A DNA stretch of 64,000 bases, from assembly GCA_947475875.1 (NCBI GenBank), contig CANJME010000008.1:56712-120711 (forward strand), given 5' to 3'. This DNA is from Caulobacteraceae bacterium (GTDB lineage Bacteria > Pseudomonadota > Alphaproteobacteria > Caulobacterales > Caulobacteraceae). The notes under the pieces are model-generated. The model worked only from the letters and a program-made list of their open reading frames with translations, was not told the DNA's origin and searched no databases. Position 1 is the first letter of the stretch, and the number at the start of each line of letters is the position of its first letter. The position numbers and the translations under genes are program-made. This document shows positions 1-10,546 of this stretch, piece by piece.

Positions 1-525
1 CGTCTGGGCCGAGAACGCAGGCTGATGGACGGAGGGGGCCTTGGCCTCGCGGCTTGGCAGTTCCGTTGCAACATGCCGCTGGATCTTGAGGAGGCAAGAG
101 GAACCTTCATGCCACAAGACCCTGGTAACGGTCCGGCGTTTGCTAGGTACGTAATGAATCTGAGACGAGTCCCCTGGATCGCGCCCAACGGCGCCCGCTC
201 ACAGGAATTGTTTGGTTGTGGGGGTTACAATAATACGCCCGAGGCGAGCGGGGCGAACCAGCCGCCGCCGGTATTCGCTCCGCGCTAACCGGGGGCAAGA
301 GCCCTGCGTCGTTTAGGGTGAAGAGAACGCCCTGCACCCGCAACCATGGACCTTACGCCGGACGCGCTGGCGCGGCTGTCGAGGGCGCAGGCCTGAGCAT
401 GGGGCCAAGGAGCCGGATACCCGGAACCGGACGTTCCCAACGTCTCAGATGAGTCAGGAGCCGACATTCAAATTGAGGCCCGACCGCGGCGCCTTGGAAC
501 TTGACGTAAGGCGCGCTTCCCGCGC
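1..525. other. 525-bp leader region with no recognised gene
   Basis: I recognise nothing in this stretch. One plus-strand frame is open from the window edge to position 288. Its third-codon-position GC is visibly lower than in the neighbouring genes, and its translation resembles no family I know. I checked for a tRNA, tmRNA, RNase P RNA, SRP RNA and, because a B12 enzyme follows, a cobalamin riboswitch B12 box, and saw none. It could be non-coding sequence or decayed acquired DNA. Confidence 0.3.
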
Positions 526-2019
526 ATGACCGGGCCCAGGAATTGCTGCATTGCGGAATTGATCTTGGCCCCGACCCTTGACCTCGCCTCCGGCTTTGGC
601 GCGCCCTCGGAAGGCGCTTGGCTGAAGCTGGTTGAAAAGACCCTGAAAGGGGCCGGGCCCGAGACCCTGATCAGCCGCACCCGCGACGGCATCGAGATCG
701 CCCCGCTCTATCGCGATGGTCCGGCCGCGCCGGTGCGCAAGGGCCCGCCCGCCGATTCCTCCCGGCCGTGGGATATCCGCGCCACCATCCGCCATCCGGA
801 CCCGGCCAAAGCCAACGCCCAGATTCTGCAAGACCTGCAAGGCGGCGCGGCCTCGGTGCTGGTCAAGCTCGACCCGAAGGGCAAGTCGGGCGTCGCCGTC
901 GGCTCGAAGGACGATCTGGCGCGCGTGCTGTCCGGGGTGCTGCTCGACATCGCGCCGGTGGCGCTGAACGCGGGCTTCCGCGGCCCCGACGCCGCCGACT
1001 GGCTTGGCGAGCTGATGAAGGGCGCGCCTGGGGCCGAGCCGCAGTTCCACCTCGATCCCCTGACAGCGTTTGCGCAAGGCGGCGGCTCGCCCGGACCGAT
1101 CGAGAGCCACATCATTCATGCGGCGACGGTCGCCGTGCGGCTGGGCCGGAGCTATCCCAAGGCCGGCTTGTTCATCGCGTCTGGCCGCATCGCCCATGAA
1201 GCCGGCGGGACCGAGGCACAGGAACTGGCCCAGGCCATGGCCTGCGGGATCGCTTACGTCCGCGCCCTGACCCGGGCCGGCGCCAGCGCCGATCAGGCGT
1301 TCGGCGGCGTGGTGCTGGGGCTCTCAGGCCCGGCCGACTATTTCGCCACCATCGCCAAGCTGCGGGCGGCGCGCATCCTGTGGGCCAAGGTCGTGGCGGC
1401 CAGCGGCGCGGACGCCTCTGTCCCCGCGCGCATCGAAGTGCGCTCGTCGCATCGGATGCTGAGCGCGCTCGACCCCTGGACCAACATGCTGCGGCTGGCT
1501 TCGGCGGCGTTCGGCGCAGGCGTGGGCGGGGCCGACGCCATTGTGCTGGGCAGTTTCACCGACGCGCTGGACGGCCTGCCCACCGCCTTTTCCCGCCGCC
1601 AGGCGCGCAACACCCAGCTGGTGCTAATGGAAGAGGCCCACATCGCCCGCGTCGCCGACCCGGCCGGCGGGGCGTGGTTCCTGGAGAGCCTGACCGACGG
1701 CATGGCCCGGGCCGCCTGGGCGAAATTCCAGGCCATCGAAGCCGCCGGCGGGATCGTCGCGGCGCTGGAGAGCGGCTTCGTTCAACGCGAGATCGCTGAA
1801 GCCGCCGCCGCCGAGGAAGAGGCCGTGCGCTCCGGCGCCCGCCAGATCCTGGGGGTCACCAAGTTCCGCAACGCCGACATGGGCAAGCTGGAGGTCGACG
1901 AGGTTGATGGGTCGAGGTTCGCGGTTTCCGCGACTGACCCGCGGAAACCGGGTCCGGATTCGGCCTGCGCGCCGCTGAAACCGCATCGTTTGGCTGAAAG
2001 GTTTGAGGGGGCCCAATGA
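526..2019 (+). CDS. mutA: Methylmalonyl-CoA mutase small (beta) subunit
   Basis: This is the non-catalytic partner of MutB in the B12-dependent isomerisation of (R)-methylmalonyl-CoA to succinyl-CoA, the last step of propionyl-CoA assimilation in the cytoplasm. The protein has 497 residues. Family similarity starts near residue 17 (LDLASGF) and runs through the TIM-barrel domain to a CAPLKPHR tail. There is no C-terminal cobalamin-binding-type domain, so it is shorter than the roughly 640-residue Propionibacterium subunit. The first dozen residues look unlike the family, and the true start may be one of the TTG codons near 559-565. mutB follows after 136 bp that hold a palindromic repeat. A perfect 11-bp inverted repeat lies inside the coding sequence near the 3' end (1922-1950). 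Confidence 0.9.
   Translation: MTGPRNCCIAELILAPTLDLASGFGAPSEGAWLKLVEKTLKGAGPETLISRTRDGIEIAPLYRDGPAAPVRKGPPADSSRPWDIRATIRHPDPAKANAQILQDLQGGAASVLVKLDPKGKSGVAVGSKDDLARVLSGVLLDIAPVALNAGFRGPDAADWLGELMKGAPGAEPQFHLDPLTAFAQGGGSPGPIESHIIHAATVAVRLGRSYPKAGLFIASGRIAHEAGGTEAQELAQAMACGIAYVRALTRAGASADQAFGGVVLGLSGPADYFATIAKLRAARILWAKVVAASGADASVPARIEVRSSHRMLSALDPWTNMLRLASAAFGAGVGGADAIVLGSFTDALDGLPTAFSRRQARNTQLVLMEEAHIARVADPAGGAWFLESLTDGMARAAWAKFQAIEAAGGIVAALESGFVQREIAEAAAAEEEAVRSGARQILGVTKFRNADMGKLEVDEVDGSRFAVSATDPRKPGPDSACAPLKPHRLAERFEGAQ
1922..1950. repeat. Intragenic palindrome in the 3' end of mutA
   Basis: Perfect 11-bp arms, CGGTTTCCGCG and CGCGGAAACCG, are separated by 7 bases within the coding sequence. 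They encode part of a stretch rich in Asp, Arg and Pro just before the conserved CAPLKPHR end of MutA. It looks like a small palindromic element tolerated in frame. Confidence 0.6.
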
Positions 2020-2030
2020 CCCTCTCTCAT

Positions 2031-2137
2031 CCGATTATCCCCGCGAAGGCGGGGACCCATCCGCGGGTTCCGAAGTCTCTGGCGGTAGGGGGTGAATTCA
2101 AGACCTGTTGGATCCCCGCCTTCGCGGGGACAATCGG
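2031..2137. repeat. Palindromic intergenic repeat, family A, copy 1
   Basis: Left arm CCGATTATCCCCGCGAAGG and right arm CCTTCGCGGGGACAATCGG enclose about 60 bases of unrelated sequence. It sits between mutA and mutB, where it could form a long mRNA hairpin. Related copies lie at 6922-7056, 10137-10260, 30540-30672 and 62821-62924. Confidence 0.8.
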
Positions 2138-2155
2138 TAGTGGGGGAGTGTCCGC

Positions 2156-4312
<2,157 letters not shown>

Positions 4313-4317
4313 GCCTT

Positions 4318-4435
4318 TCCCTCCTGCTTGTCGGGAGGGTGGCTCGCCGCAGGCGAGACGGGTGGGCTGATTGCGACTTGGACTCGCCCACCCTGGTCGC
4401 TTCGCGGCCTGTCCCTCCCGACAAGCGGGAGGGAA
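4318..4435. repeat. Palindromic intergenic repeat, family B, copy 1
   Basis: The outer arms are CTGCTTGTCGGGAGGG and CCCTCCCGACAAGCGGGAGG. Inner arms built on GTGGCTCGCC and CCCACCCTGG flank the centre. It lies between the convergent mutB and pheA and may act as a bidirectional transcription end. Copies are at 18467-18583 and 54481-54608, with a partial copy near 15206. Confidence 0.75.
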
Positions 4436-4439
4436 AACT

Positions 4440-5282
4440 TCAAGCGTAGCGCTGCGTCCTGAACGGGTCGGCGGCGTAGGTGCCCAGCACGGCGAAGTGG
4501 TCGGAGTAGAACTTCAGTTCCTCGAAGGCGCGGGCCAGCGGGATGTCGTCGGGGCGGCCGTCGACTTCCACGTAGAACATGGTCGCGGCGAAGACGCCGT
4601 TTTCGGTGTAGCTCTCGAGCTTGGTCATGTTGACGCCGTTGGTGGCGAACCCGCCCAGCGCCTTGTAGAGCGCCGCCGGGATGTTGCGCACCCGGAACAC
4701 GAAGCTGGTGATGGCCGGCAGGTTGGCGGGCGGGTCGATGGCTTCGCGGGCCATGACCAGGAAGCGGGTGGTGTTGTGCTTTTCGTCCTCGATGTCTTCG
4801 AGGAGGATATCGAGGCCATAGAGCGTGGCGGCCAGCCGCGGGGCGACGGCGCCCTTGGTGGGGTCGGGATGCTCTGACAGCGCCTTGGCCGCGCCGGCGG
4901 TATCGCCGGCCGATTCCAGCGCGACGCCCAGTTTCTTCAGCGCCTTGCGGCATTGGGCCAGCGCGATGGGCATGGAGGCGACGGTCTTCACCGCCTCCAG
5001 CTTCACGCCCGCATTGGCCATCAGGTGGAAGCGGATCGGCTTGAAGCGCTCGCCGACGATGGACAGGCCCGATGAGGGGAGCAGGTGGTGCACGTCAGCC
5101 ACGCGCCCGGCGATGGAATTTTCCACCGGGATCATGCCGAGCTCGGCTTCACCGGATTTGATCGCCTCGAAGGCCTCTTCGAAGGTCGGGCAGGCGAGCG
5201 GCGCATAATCGGGGAAGTGCGTGCGGCAGGCCTCGTCGCTGTTGGCGCCGGGCTCGCCCTGGAAGGCGATTTTCTTGCTCAT
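4440..5282 (-). CDS. pheA: Prephenate dehydratase
   Basis: The enzyme decarboxylates and dehydrates prephenate to phenylpyruvate in phenylalanine synthesis. The 280-residue protein is a stand-alone dehydratase without a chorismate mutase domain. The catalytic domain covers about residues 4-180, with ENSIAGRV at 54-61 and the catalytic TTRF at 171-174. A C-terminal ACT domain (about 191-270) contains KLESY, the expected site of feedback control by phenylalanine. Its ATG overlaps the kdsB stop in an ATGA, so the two genes are translationally coupled. The pairing of kdsB with pheA is a gene-order link with no obvious shared pathway. Confidence 0.95.
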   Translation of the reverse strand: MSKKIAFQGEPGANSDEACRTHFPDYAPLACPTFEEAFEAIKSGEAELGMIPVENSIAGRVADVHHLLPSSGLSIVGERFKPIRFHLMANAGVKLEAVKTVASMPIALAQCRKALKKLGVALESAGDTAGAAKALSEHPDPTKGAVAPRLAATLYGLDILLEDIEDEKHNTTRFLVMAREAIDPPANLPAITSFVFRVRNIPAALYKALGGFATNGVNMTKLESYTENGVFAATMFYVEVDGRPDDIPLARAFEELKFYSDHFAVLGTYAADPFRTQRYA

Positions 5283-6019
5283 AGTTCAGCCGCCCTTTGC
5301 CGCGCCACCTCGAGGTCGGCGGGGCTATCCACCGAAATGGGCGTGGAATCAACGATGGCCGCCCAGATCTCGATGCCCAGCTCCATGGCGCGCAGCTGTT
5401 CGAGCTTTTCGCGCCGTTCCAGCGGGGTTGTCGGGGCGAGCGTAAAATGCTCCAGCGCCCGGCGGCGATAGCCATAGATGCCGACGTGCTTCCACACCGG
5501 GCCTTCGCCATAGAGGGTGGACCTGGTGAAATAGAGACAGCGGCCGAAATCGGCGTCCCGCGCCAGGGAGACGATGGCCTTCACCACATCGGGATTGTCG
5601 TAGTCCTTGGGGTCGGCGGCGGCGATCAGGGTGGCCATTTCCAGTCCCGGCTGCTCTTCGAATTTCCCGGCGAGGAAACGGATATGGGCCGGATCGATGA
5701 AGGGCATGTCGCCCTGTAGATTGATGGCGACGTCGTATTTCCCCTCTGGATCGATCTCCTGCAGGGCTTCGAAGACCCGGTCCGTGCCCGAGGCGTGATC
5801 GGGATCGGTCAGCACGGCGCGCCCGCCCGCGGCGGTGACCGCCTCGGCGATCTCCGCATCGCCGGCAGCCACGATGACCGGGCCTATGCCAGCAGCTTCA
5901 GCCTGCCGCATCACCCGCACGATCATGGGCACGCCGCCGATATCGGCCAAGGGCTTGCCCGGCAGGCGGGTGGCCGCCATGCGGGCCGGAATCACTATGA
6001 TCGGATTGGTAGCGCCCAC
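5279..6019 (-). CDS. kdsB: 3-deoxy-manno-octulosonate cytidylyltransferase (CMP-KDO synthetase)
   Basis: The enzyme activates KDO with CTP to give CMP-KDO for the inner core of lipopolysaccharide. It has 246 residues. The nucleotide-binding N-terminus IPARMAATRLPGKPL (10-24) has the conserved Arg and Lys residues, and LQGDMPF and YFTRS segments follow. It is the first gene of a kdsB-pheA pair with a 4-base overlap and is divergent from the cytochrome c gene at 6185. The shared 165-bp upstream region must hold both promoters. Confidence 0.95.
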   Translation of the reverse strand: MGATNPIIVIPARMAATRLPGKPLADIGGVPMIVRVMRQAEAAGIGPVIVAAGDAEIAEAVTAAGGRAVLTDPDHASGTDRVFEALQEIDPEGKYDVAINLQGDMPFIDPAHIRFLAGKFEEQPGLEMATLIAAADPKDYDNPDVVKAIVSLARDADFGRCLYFTRSTLYGEGPVWKHVGIYGYRRRALEHFTLAPTTPLERREKLEQLRAMELGIEIWAAIVDSTPISVDSPADLEVARQRAAEL

Positions 6020-6184
6020 CGGTATTTTCCCGTCAATTCCAGCGTCTTATCGGCGCAGGGCAAAAGACCTCGAATTTGGCCGGTTGCACGAGCGGCGGTA
6101 GCGTGTAAGAGAGCCCGACGCAAGAATATGGCCGGGATTCGCCAGTTGATTCCCCGCGCCGCGCAGGGGATTATCGGACCGATC

Positions 6185-6919
6185 ATGAGCGACCTGGGCT
6201 TCAACAAGATCGCTGGCGGCGTCCTCGCCGCCGCTCTGGCCATCACCTTCATGAACCAGATCTCCGAGAAGGTCTTCGCGGCGACCTCGGTCAAGGAAGA
6301 CAAGATGGGCTTTTCGGTCGCGCCGATGGCGGCCGGAGGAGCGGGAGCCGCGCCCGAAGTTCTGCTGCCCTCGCCAGACTGGGGCACAGTGCTGGTCGCC
6401 GCCGACCTCAAGGCCGGCGAGGCGATTTTCCAGAAGTGCGCCTCGTGCCACAAGCCGACCGACGAGAACGGCACCGGCCCGGGCCTGTCGGGCGTGGTCG
6501 GCCGCAAGCCGGGCGCCCATGCCGGCTTCAAGTATTCCGACCCGATGGTCGCCTTCGGTAACGCCAATTCGCAGTGGACCTTCGACCTGCTCGAAAAGTT
6601 CCTGACCAAGCCGAAGGATGAGGTCGACGGGACCAAGATGACCTTCGCGGGTCTGCGCGGCAAAAAGCATGGCGGCTCGCAGCAGGACCGCATCAATGTG
6701 ATCGCCTATCTGCACACGCTGAATTCGACCCTGGCGGTCCCCGCCCCGAACGCCGAACGCGCCGCGGCCACGGCGGCGGCTCTGGCGGCGCTCGATGCTC
6801 CGGCTGGCGCCGCTCCTGCGGCGGCTCCGGCCGCTGAAGGCAAGGCCGCTCCGGCAGCCGAGGCCAAGACCGTTGCGGCGGCTCCGGCGGCGGCGGCGGC
6901 GGCGCCCAAAGCTAAATAG
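6185..6919 (+). CDS. cycM: Membrane-anchored cytochrome c (CycM/c552 type)
   Basis: This class I cytochrome c is probably tethered to the inner membrane and passes electrons to a terminal oxidase. I chose the ATG at 6185 (MSDLGFNKIAGG) because it places an uncleaved membrane anchor at residues 7-28, as in CycM proteins. The in-frame ATG at 6128 would add 19 residues. The haem site is CASCH at 85-89, and the Met ligand lies in KMTFAGLRG. The 244-residue protein ends in a long Ala/Pro-rich low-complexity tail of about 60 residues with regularly placed Lys and Glu, longer than in typical family members. A possible promoter is TTGCAC-N16-TAAGAG (6084-6111). The functional role is inferred from family resemblance. 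Confidence 0.85.
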   Translation: MSDLGFNKIAGGVLAAALAITFMNQISEKVFAATSVKEDKMGFSVAPMAAGGAGAAPEVLLPSPDWGTVLVAADLKAGEAIFQKCASCHKPTDENGTGPGLSGVVGRKPGAHAGFKYSDPMVAFGNANSQWTFDLLEKFLTKPKDEVDGTKMTFAGLRGKKHGGSQQDRINVIAYLHTLNSTLAVPAPNAERAAATAAALAALDAPAGAAPAAAPAAEGKAAPAAEAKTVAAAPAAAAAAPKAK

Positions 6920-6921
6920 TT

Positions 6922-7056
6922 ACCGTCATCCCAGCGAAAGCTGGGACCCATTCTTACTTCGCACAAACAGATTGCGTGATCGCCGCGCGCGCGGCGATCA
7001 ATCCGGGCGTTCGCGTGCGTTCCACGATGGGTCCCAGCTTTCGCTGGGATGACGGT
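6922..7056. repeat. Palindromic intergenic repeat, family A, copy 2
   Basis: The arms begin ACCGTCATCCCAGCGAAAGC on the left and end GCTTTCGCTGGGATGACGGT on the right, nearly perfect over about 29 bases. The centre contains a second, independent 22-bp perfect palindrome (6978-6999). It lies between the convergent cycM and NlpC/P60 genes. Confidence 0.85.
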
Positions 7057-7065
7057 TGTGAGGGA

Positions 7066-7896
7066 TTAGACCCTGCGGAATCCCACCGGCTGGCCGGCCC
7101 CCGCCGCCGCGACGCGTTCGATCGCCGCGGACAGCGGCTCGCCTTCGGTCGCCATGTGGTGGGCGTTGGCGTGCAGGAGGGTTTCGCCGTCGGCCATCAT
7201 GCCGACGTGGCCTTTCCAGAAGACGAGGTCGCCACGGCGCAGCGCCGAGGCTTCGACGGGCGCCCCGAGAGAGGCCTGCATGTCGGTGTCGCGGGCTGAA
7301 GGCAGGCCGCAGGCGTAGTGGGCCTGCTGGACCAGACCCGAACAATCGAGCCCAACGGATTCCCGCCCGCCCCAGAAGTAGGGCGCGCCCCGGAACCTCA
7401 GGGCGACGGCGGCCGGATCGTCCTGATACTCGGCGATGGGAGAGATGTGGGCCTCGGGGACCCAGCCGGCCCCTTCCACATGGGCGAAGCGGCCCTCGCG
7501 GCCATCCACAACCGCCAGGCTGTTCATGGTCAGCGCCATGGCCGGCGGTGATTTCAGGTCGGGCTTCGTAAAGGCGAGCGTGCTGCGCGCGCTGACCCAG
7601 TGGGTGGGCGAAAGCGCGCCCTCGGTCAGGGCCGATGCCTCCACCCAGCCGACGTAGCCGTCGCGGCGGGCCTGGCCGAAGGCGAAATCGCCCTCCGCCT
7701 CCAGAACATCGAAGGCCTCGCCGAACACCAGCTGATCCTGCTGTTCACTCGCCGCGTCCGCCGCCTTTCGGATCGCGGCCGAAGTAGCGATGCAGCGCAT
7801 GGGCCGCGTAACCTCATAGCGGGCGGCCTCAACCACCCCTTCGAGCCGGGCGTCGGCGACATCGCCGCAGCGCAAGGTGAGGCGCGGATCGCTCAT
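7066..7896 (-). CDS. NlpC/P60 family cysteine peptidase with SH3-like domain
   Basis: This is a predicted cell-wall peptidase cleaving gamma-D-Glu-diamino acid type bonds or recycling murein peptides. I chose the ATG at 7896 (MSDPRLTL), which overlaps the preceding aminopeptidase stop in an ATGA. That gives 276 residues. An SH3-like region covers about the first 130 residues. The NlpC/P60 domain carries the catalytic Cys185 in LDCSGLVQ, the His in KGHVGMM and a third polar residue in ANAHHM. No signal peptide is visible, which suggests a cytoplasmic role. The coupling with a leucyl aminopeptidase points to peptide recycling, but this is inference. Confidence 0.88.
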   Translation of the reverse strand: MSDPRLTLRCGDVADARLEGVVEAARYEVTRPMRCIATSAAIRKAADAASEQQDQLVFGEAFDVLEAEGDFAFGQARRDGYVGWVEASALTEGALSPTHWVSARSTLAFTKPDLKSPPAMALTMNSLAVVDGREGRFAHVEGAGWVPEAHISPIAEYQDDPAAVALRFRGAPYFWGGRESVGLDCSGLVQQAHYACGLPSARDTDMQASLGAPVEASALRRGDLVFWKGHVGMMADGETLLHANAHHMATEGEPLSAAIERVAAAGAGQPVGFRRV

Positions 7897-9245
7897 GAAT
7901 GACGCGCCTTGAGAACCGCAAACAAGGCGCGGATGGCCTGCGCCTCTCCCCCGGACGGATAGCCGGGCCGGGCCTTTGAATTCCAGGCGAAGATATCGAA
8001 ATGCACCCACGATCCCTTGGGGGCGAAGCGCTTGAGGAACAGGGCGGCAGTCACCGAGCCGGCCTGGGCCCAGGCGGCCGGATCGTTGGCGATATCGGCG
8101 ATTTCGCTGTCGAGCGCCTCTTCGTAACCGGCCCACAGCGGCATGCGCCACAGCGGATCGGCTTCGGCGACGGCGGCGGCGGCCAGCTCGCCGGCCAGGA
8201 CATCGTCGTCGGTGTAGAAGGGGATCACCTGCGGGCCCAGCGCCGCGCGCGCCGCCCCGGTCAGGGTGGCCATGTCGATGGTCAGGTCGGGTTTGAGTTC
8301 CTCGGCGCGGGTCAGGGCGTCGGCGAGGATCAGCCGGCCTTCGGCGTCGGTGTTGCCGACCTCGATGGTCAGGCCCTTACGGCTGCTGAGCACATCGCCC
8401 GGCCGCATGGCGTCGCCCGAGACGGCGTTTTCGACCACCGGGACCAGCACCGCCAGACGTACTTTCAGCTTCGCGGCCATGATCATGCGGGCCAGCGCGA
8501 GGGCGTGCGCGGCCCCGCCCATGTCCTTTTTCATCAGCCGCATGCCGGAGGAGGGTTTTAGATCCAGCCCGCCAGTGTCGAACACCACGCCCTTGCCGAC
8601 CAGGGCGACCAACGGGCCTTTCTTGCCCCAGGCAAGCTCGATCATGCGGGGCGCGCGGGCGGCGACGGCGGCGCGGCCGACCGCGTGAATAGCGGGATAG
8701 TTTTCTTCCAGCAGGGCGTCGCCGGTGATCACCGAGAACGAGGCCCCGAACTTTTCGGCGATTTCGCGGGCGATGGTCTCGATCTGCAGCGGGCCAAGGT
8801 CGTTGGCCGGGGTGTTGACCATGTCACGGGCGAGCGCGCAGGCGTGGCTGATCGCGGTGATCTGATCGATGTCCACCGCCTTGCCGACCACGAGGCGGGC
8901 AAAGGCGCTGTCGGCCTTCTTGTAGCGGTCGAAGCGGTAGGCCCCGAGCGCCCAGTTGAGCGCCGCCTTCTCAAGGTCTGCCTTGCCCTTGATCCTGTAG
9001 TCGCCGGCCGGAAGCTTGCCCGGCGCGGCGCGGAACACGGTCAGGTCCTCGCCCGAGCCCAGGCCGAACAACACCTCGCGGCCGGGCAGAACCAGCACCT
9101 GGGCGCGCCCCGCCTTGAAGCCGGCCTGTTCGGCGAGCCAGCGCACATCCTCATCGGCTTTTTTGGCGAAAGCGGCCCAGTCGGACTCGCGCAGCAACCG
9201 CAAACTGACGGCGCGTTCCGCGGATTTGATCAGGACCTCGCTCAT
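7893..9245 (-). CDS. pepA: M17 leucyl aminopeptidase
   Basis: This cytosolic metallo-aminopeptidase releases N-terminal residues from peptides. The protein has 450 residues from the ATG at 9245 (MSEVLIKS). A GTG at 9257 would add four residues. The M17 catalytic domain shows GKGVVFDTGG, the KKDMGG segment and the signature NTDAEGRL (about 298-305), which provide the two-metal ligands and catalytic Lys and Arg. It is translationally coupled to the NlpC/P60 gene downstream by a 4-base overlap. Homologues of this shorter branch are often annotated as leucyl aminopeptidase family proteins, so the exact PepA assignment is less certain than the family. Confidence 0.9.
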   Translation of the reverse strand: MSEVLIKSAERAVSLRLLRESDWAAFAKKADEDVRWLAEQAGFKAGRAQVLVLPGREVLFGLGSGEDLTVFRAAPGKLPAGDYRIKGKADLEKAALNWALGAYRFDRYKKADSAFARLVVGKAVDIDQITAISHACALARDMVNTPANDLGPLQIETIAREIAEKFGASFSVITGDALLEENYPAIHAVGRAAVAARAPRMIELAWGKKGPLVALVGKGVVFDTGGLDLKPSSGMRLMKKDMGGAAHALALARMIMAAKLKVRLAVLVPVVENAVSGDAMRPGDVLSSRKGLTIEVGNTDAEGRLILADALTRAEELKPDLTIDMATLTGAARAALGPQVIPFYTDDDVLAGELAAAAVAEADPLWRMPLWAGYEEALDSEIADIANDPAAWAQAGSVTAALFLKRFAPKGSWVHFDIFAWNSKARPGYPSGGEAQAIRALFAVLKARHS

Positions 9246-9336
9246 GCGCTCACCCACACCGATTTATGCTTAACGGTTCGTTGATGCGAGGGCGTCATGG
9301 TGGGAGCCGTCTTGGATTTGCCGGAGCGCGCCTTCC

Positions 9337-10122
9337 ATGTGTCGCAAGCTTGCGTTCGCCGCAACCGTCATCGCACTCGCCCTGCCGACGCTCAGCCTCG
9401 CCGCCCCACCCGCGCCGGCGGCGGCGCCCGCCGTAGCGCCGGTCAAGGCCAGCCCCGAACAGCGGCGCATGGCCGAGCAGGAACAGCCGCTGGCCCGGGC
9501 CGCCTTCTGGAACCGTGAAGCCCAGATCGACCCGCGCGACGCCGAAGCCGGCCTGAAGCTTTCCGCGGCCTTGCGCGCGCTGGGCCAATACGATCAGGCC
9601 GCGCAGGCCGCCCGTCAGATCGCTCAGCTCTATCCCGACAATGTCGACGCGCTCCTGGAAACCGCCCGGGCGCGGATCGAGGGCGGTCAGGCCTTCTATG
9701 CGCTGGAGCCGCTGAAACAGGCGGTTATCCTGGCGCCCCGCGACTGGCGGGCCCTGTCGCTGCAGGGCGTCGCCTACGAACAGATCGACCTCGCCGACGA
9801 CGCGCTGGCCGCCTATGAGCGGGCGCTGTCGCTCTCGCCGAACAATCCGGCGGTGCTTTCCAACGAAGCGATGTTCCACCTGGCGCGCGGCGAGGCGTTC
9901 CGGGCCGAAGACCTGCTCCGCCGGGCCGTCGCCCAGCCCGGCGCCACCGTGCAGATCCGCCAGAATCTGGCCTTGGTGCTGGGTGTCGAGGGCAAGCTCT
10001 CCGAAGCCGAGCGCCTGGTGCGCATGGATTTGCCGCCGGAACTGGCCAACAACAACATTGCCTACCTGCGCGCCATGGCCGCCGGACAGGCGCCCCGGCC
10101 CACTGCGGCGCGCGGCGGGTAG
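9337..10122 (+). CDS. Exported TPR protein, TadD-like
   Basis: The 261-residue protein begins with a signal peptide (MCRKLAFAATVIALALPTLS) and an Ala/Pro linker. It continues with about four tetratricopeptide repeats (roughly residues 65-200), including LGQYDQAAQAARQIAQLYPD, and ends in LANNNIAYLRAM. The arrangement resembles TadD, the TPR protein of Flp/Tad pilus assembly, but no other tad or cpa gene is nearby. A general periplasmic TPR scaffold is an equally fair description. It is transcribed divergently from the aminopeptidase across about 90 bp. Confidence 0.8.
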   Translation: MCRKLAFAATVIALALPTLSLAAPPAPAAAPAVAPVKASPEQRRMAEQEQPLARAAFWNREAQIDPRDAEAGLKLSAALRALGQYDQAAQAARQIAQLYPDNVDALLETARARIEGGQAFYALEPLKQAVILAPRDWRALSLQGVAYEQIDLADDALAAYERALSLSPNNPAVLSNEAMFHLARGEAFRAEDLLRRAVAQPGATVQIRQNLALVLGVEGKLSEAERLVRMDLPPELANNNIAYLRAMAAGQAPRPTAARGG

Positions 10123-10136
10123 AGCTCCCGAGCCCC

Positions 10137-10260
10137 CCGCTCATCCCGGCGAATGCCGGGACCCAGATCGTAAGGTTCTTGGCCTCCGGGTGAGCGAGAT
10201 TACGCCGACCCCAGCCGCCGGTGTGTGGATCTGGGTCCCGGCATTCGCCGGGATGAGCGG
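10137..10260. repeat. Palindromic intergenic repeat, family A, copy 3
   Basis: This is the best-preserved copy. The left arm (10137-10169) and right arm (10228-10260) are exact reverse complements over 33 bases, beginning CCGCTCATCCCGGCGAATGC. It sits between the convergent TPR and biotinyl carrier genes. Confidence 0.9.
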
Positions 10261-10275
10261 ATCAATAGGGTTTTG

Positions 10276-10497
10276 TCAGATGCTCAATCTGACCAGGGCC
10301 TGGCCCTCGTCCACCGTGTCGCCGACGCTCACGAAGATTTCCGCCACCGTTCCGGCGGACGGGGATTCGACCGGGATGTGCATCTTCATGGATTCAAGCA
10401 CGCAGAGCGCCTGCTCGGCGCTGACGGCCTCGCCGACCGCCACATCGATGGAAAACACCGCCCCGGCGATATCGGCCGTCACCACCCGGTCTGCCAT
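10276..10497 (-). CDS. Stand-alone biotinyl/lipoyl carrier domain protein
   Basis: This 73-residue protein consists only of a biotin-carrier fold. The modification site is the Lys in LESMKMHIP (ESMKM at about 40-44). It would carry biotin for an acyl-CoA or other carboxylase encoded elsewhere, since no carboxylase subunit is adjacent. The length equals that of the isolated BCCP-like domains found in some acyl-CoA carboxylase systems. It is divergent from the DUF72 remnant. Confidence 0.88.
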   Translation of the reverse strand: MADRVVTADIAGAVFSIDVAVGEAVSAEQALCVLESMKMHIPVESPSAGTVAEIFVSVGDTVDEGQALVRLSI

Positions 10498-10546
10498 GTC
10501 CGTTCTCCGCTAGTCCCGACCGGGGCTTCAAACTAGCATCCGCGCC

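Noticed and set aside
1..525. Cobalamin riboswitch upstream of the B12-dependent mutase
   Set aside because: No B12-box-like sequence or surrounding fold could be recognised.
2031..2137. CRISPR-like repeat or attachment site
   Set aside because: The dispersed family A copies are single palindromes between genes, not arrays, and no integrase is near.
5795..6184. Upstream extension of the cytochrome c frame
   Set aside because: It overlaps kdsB on the other strand, and the CycM-like N-terminus begins at 6185.
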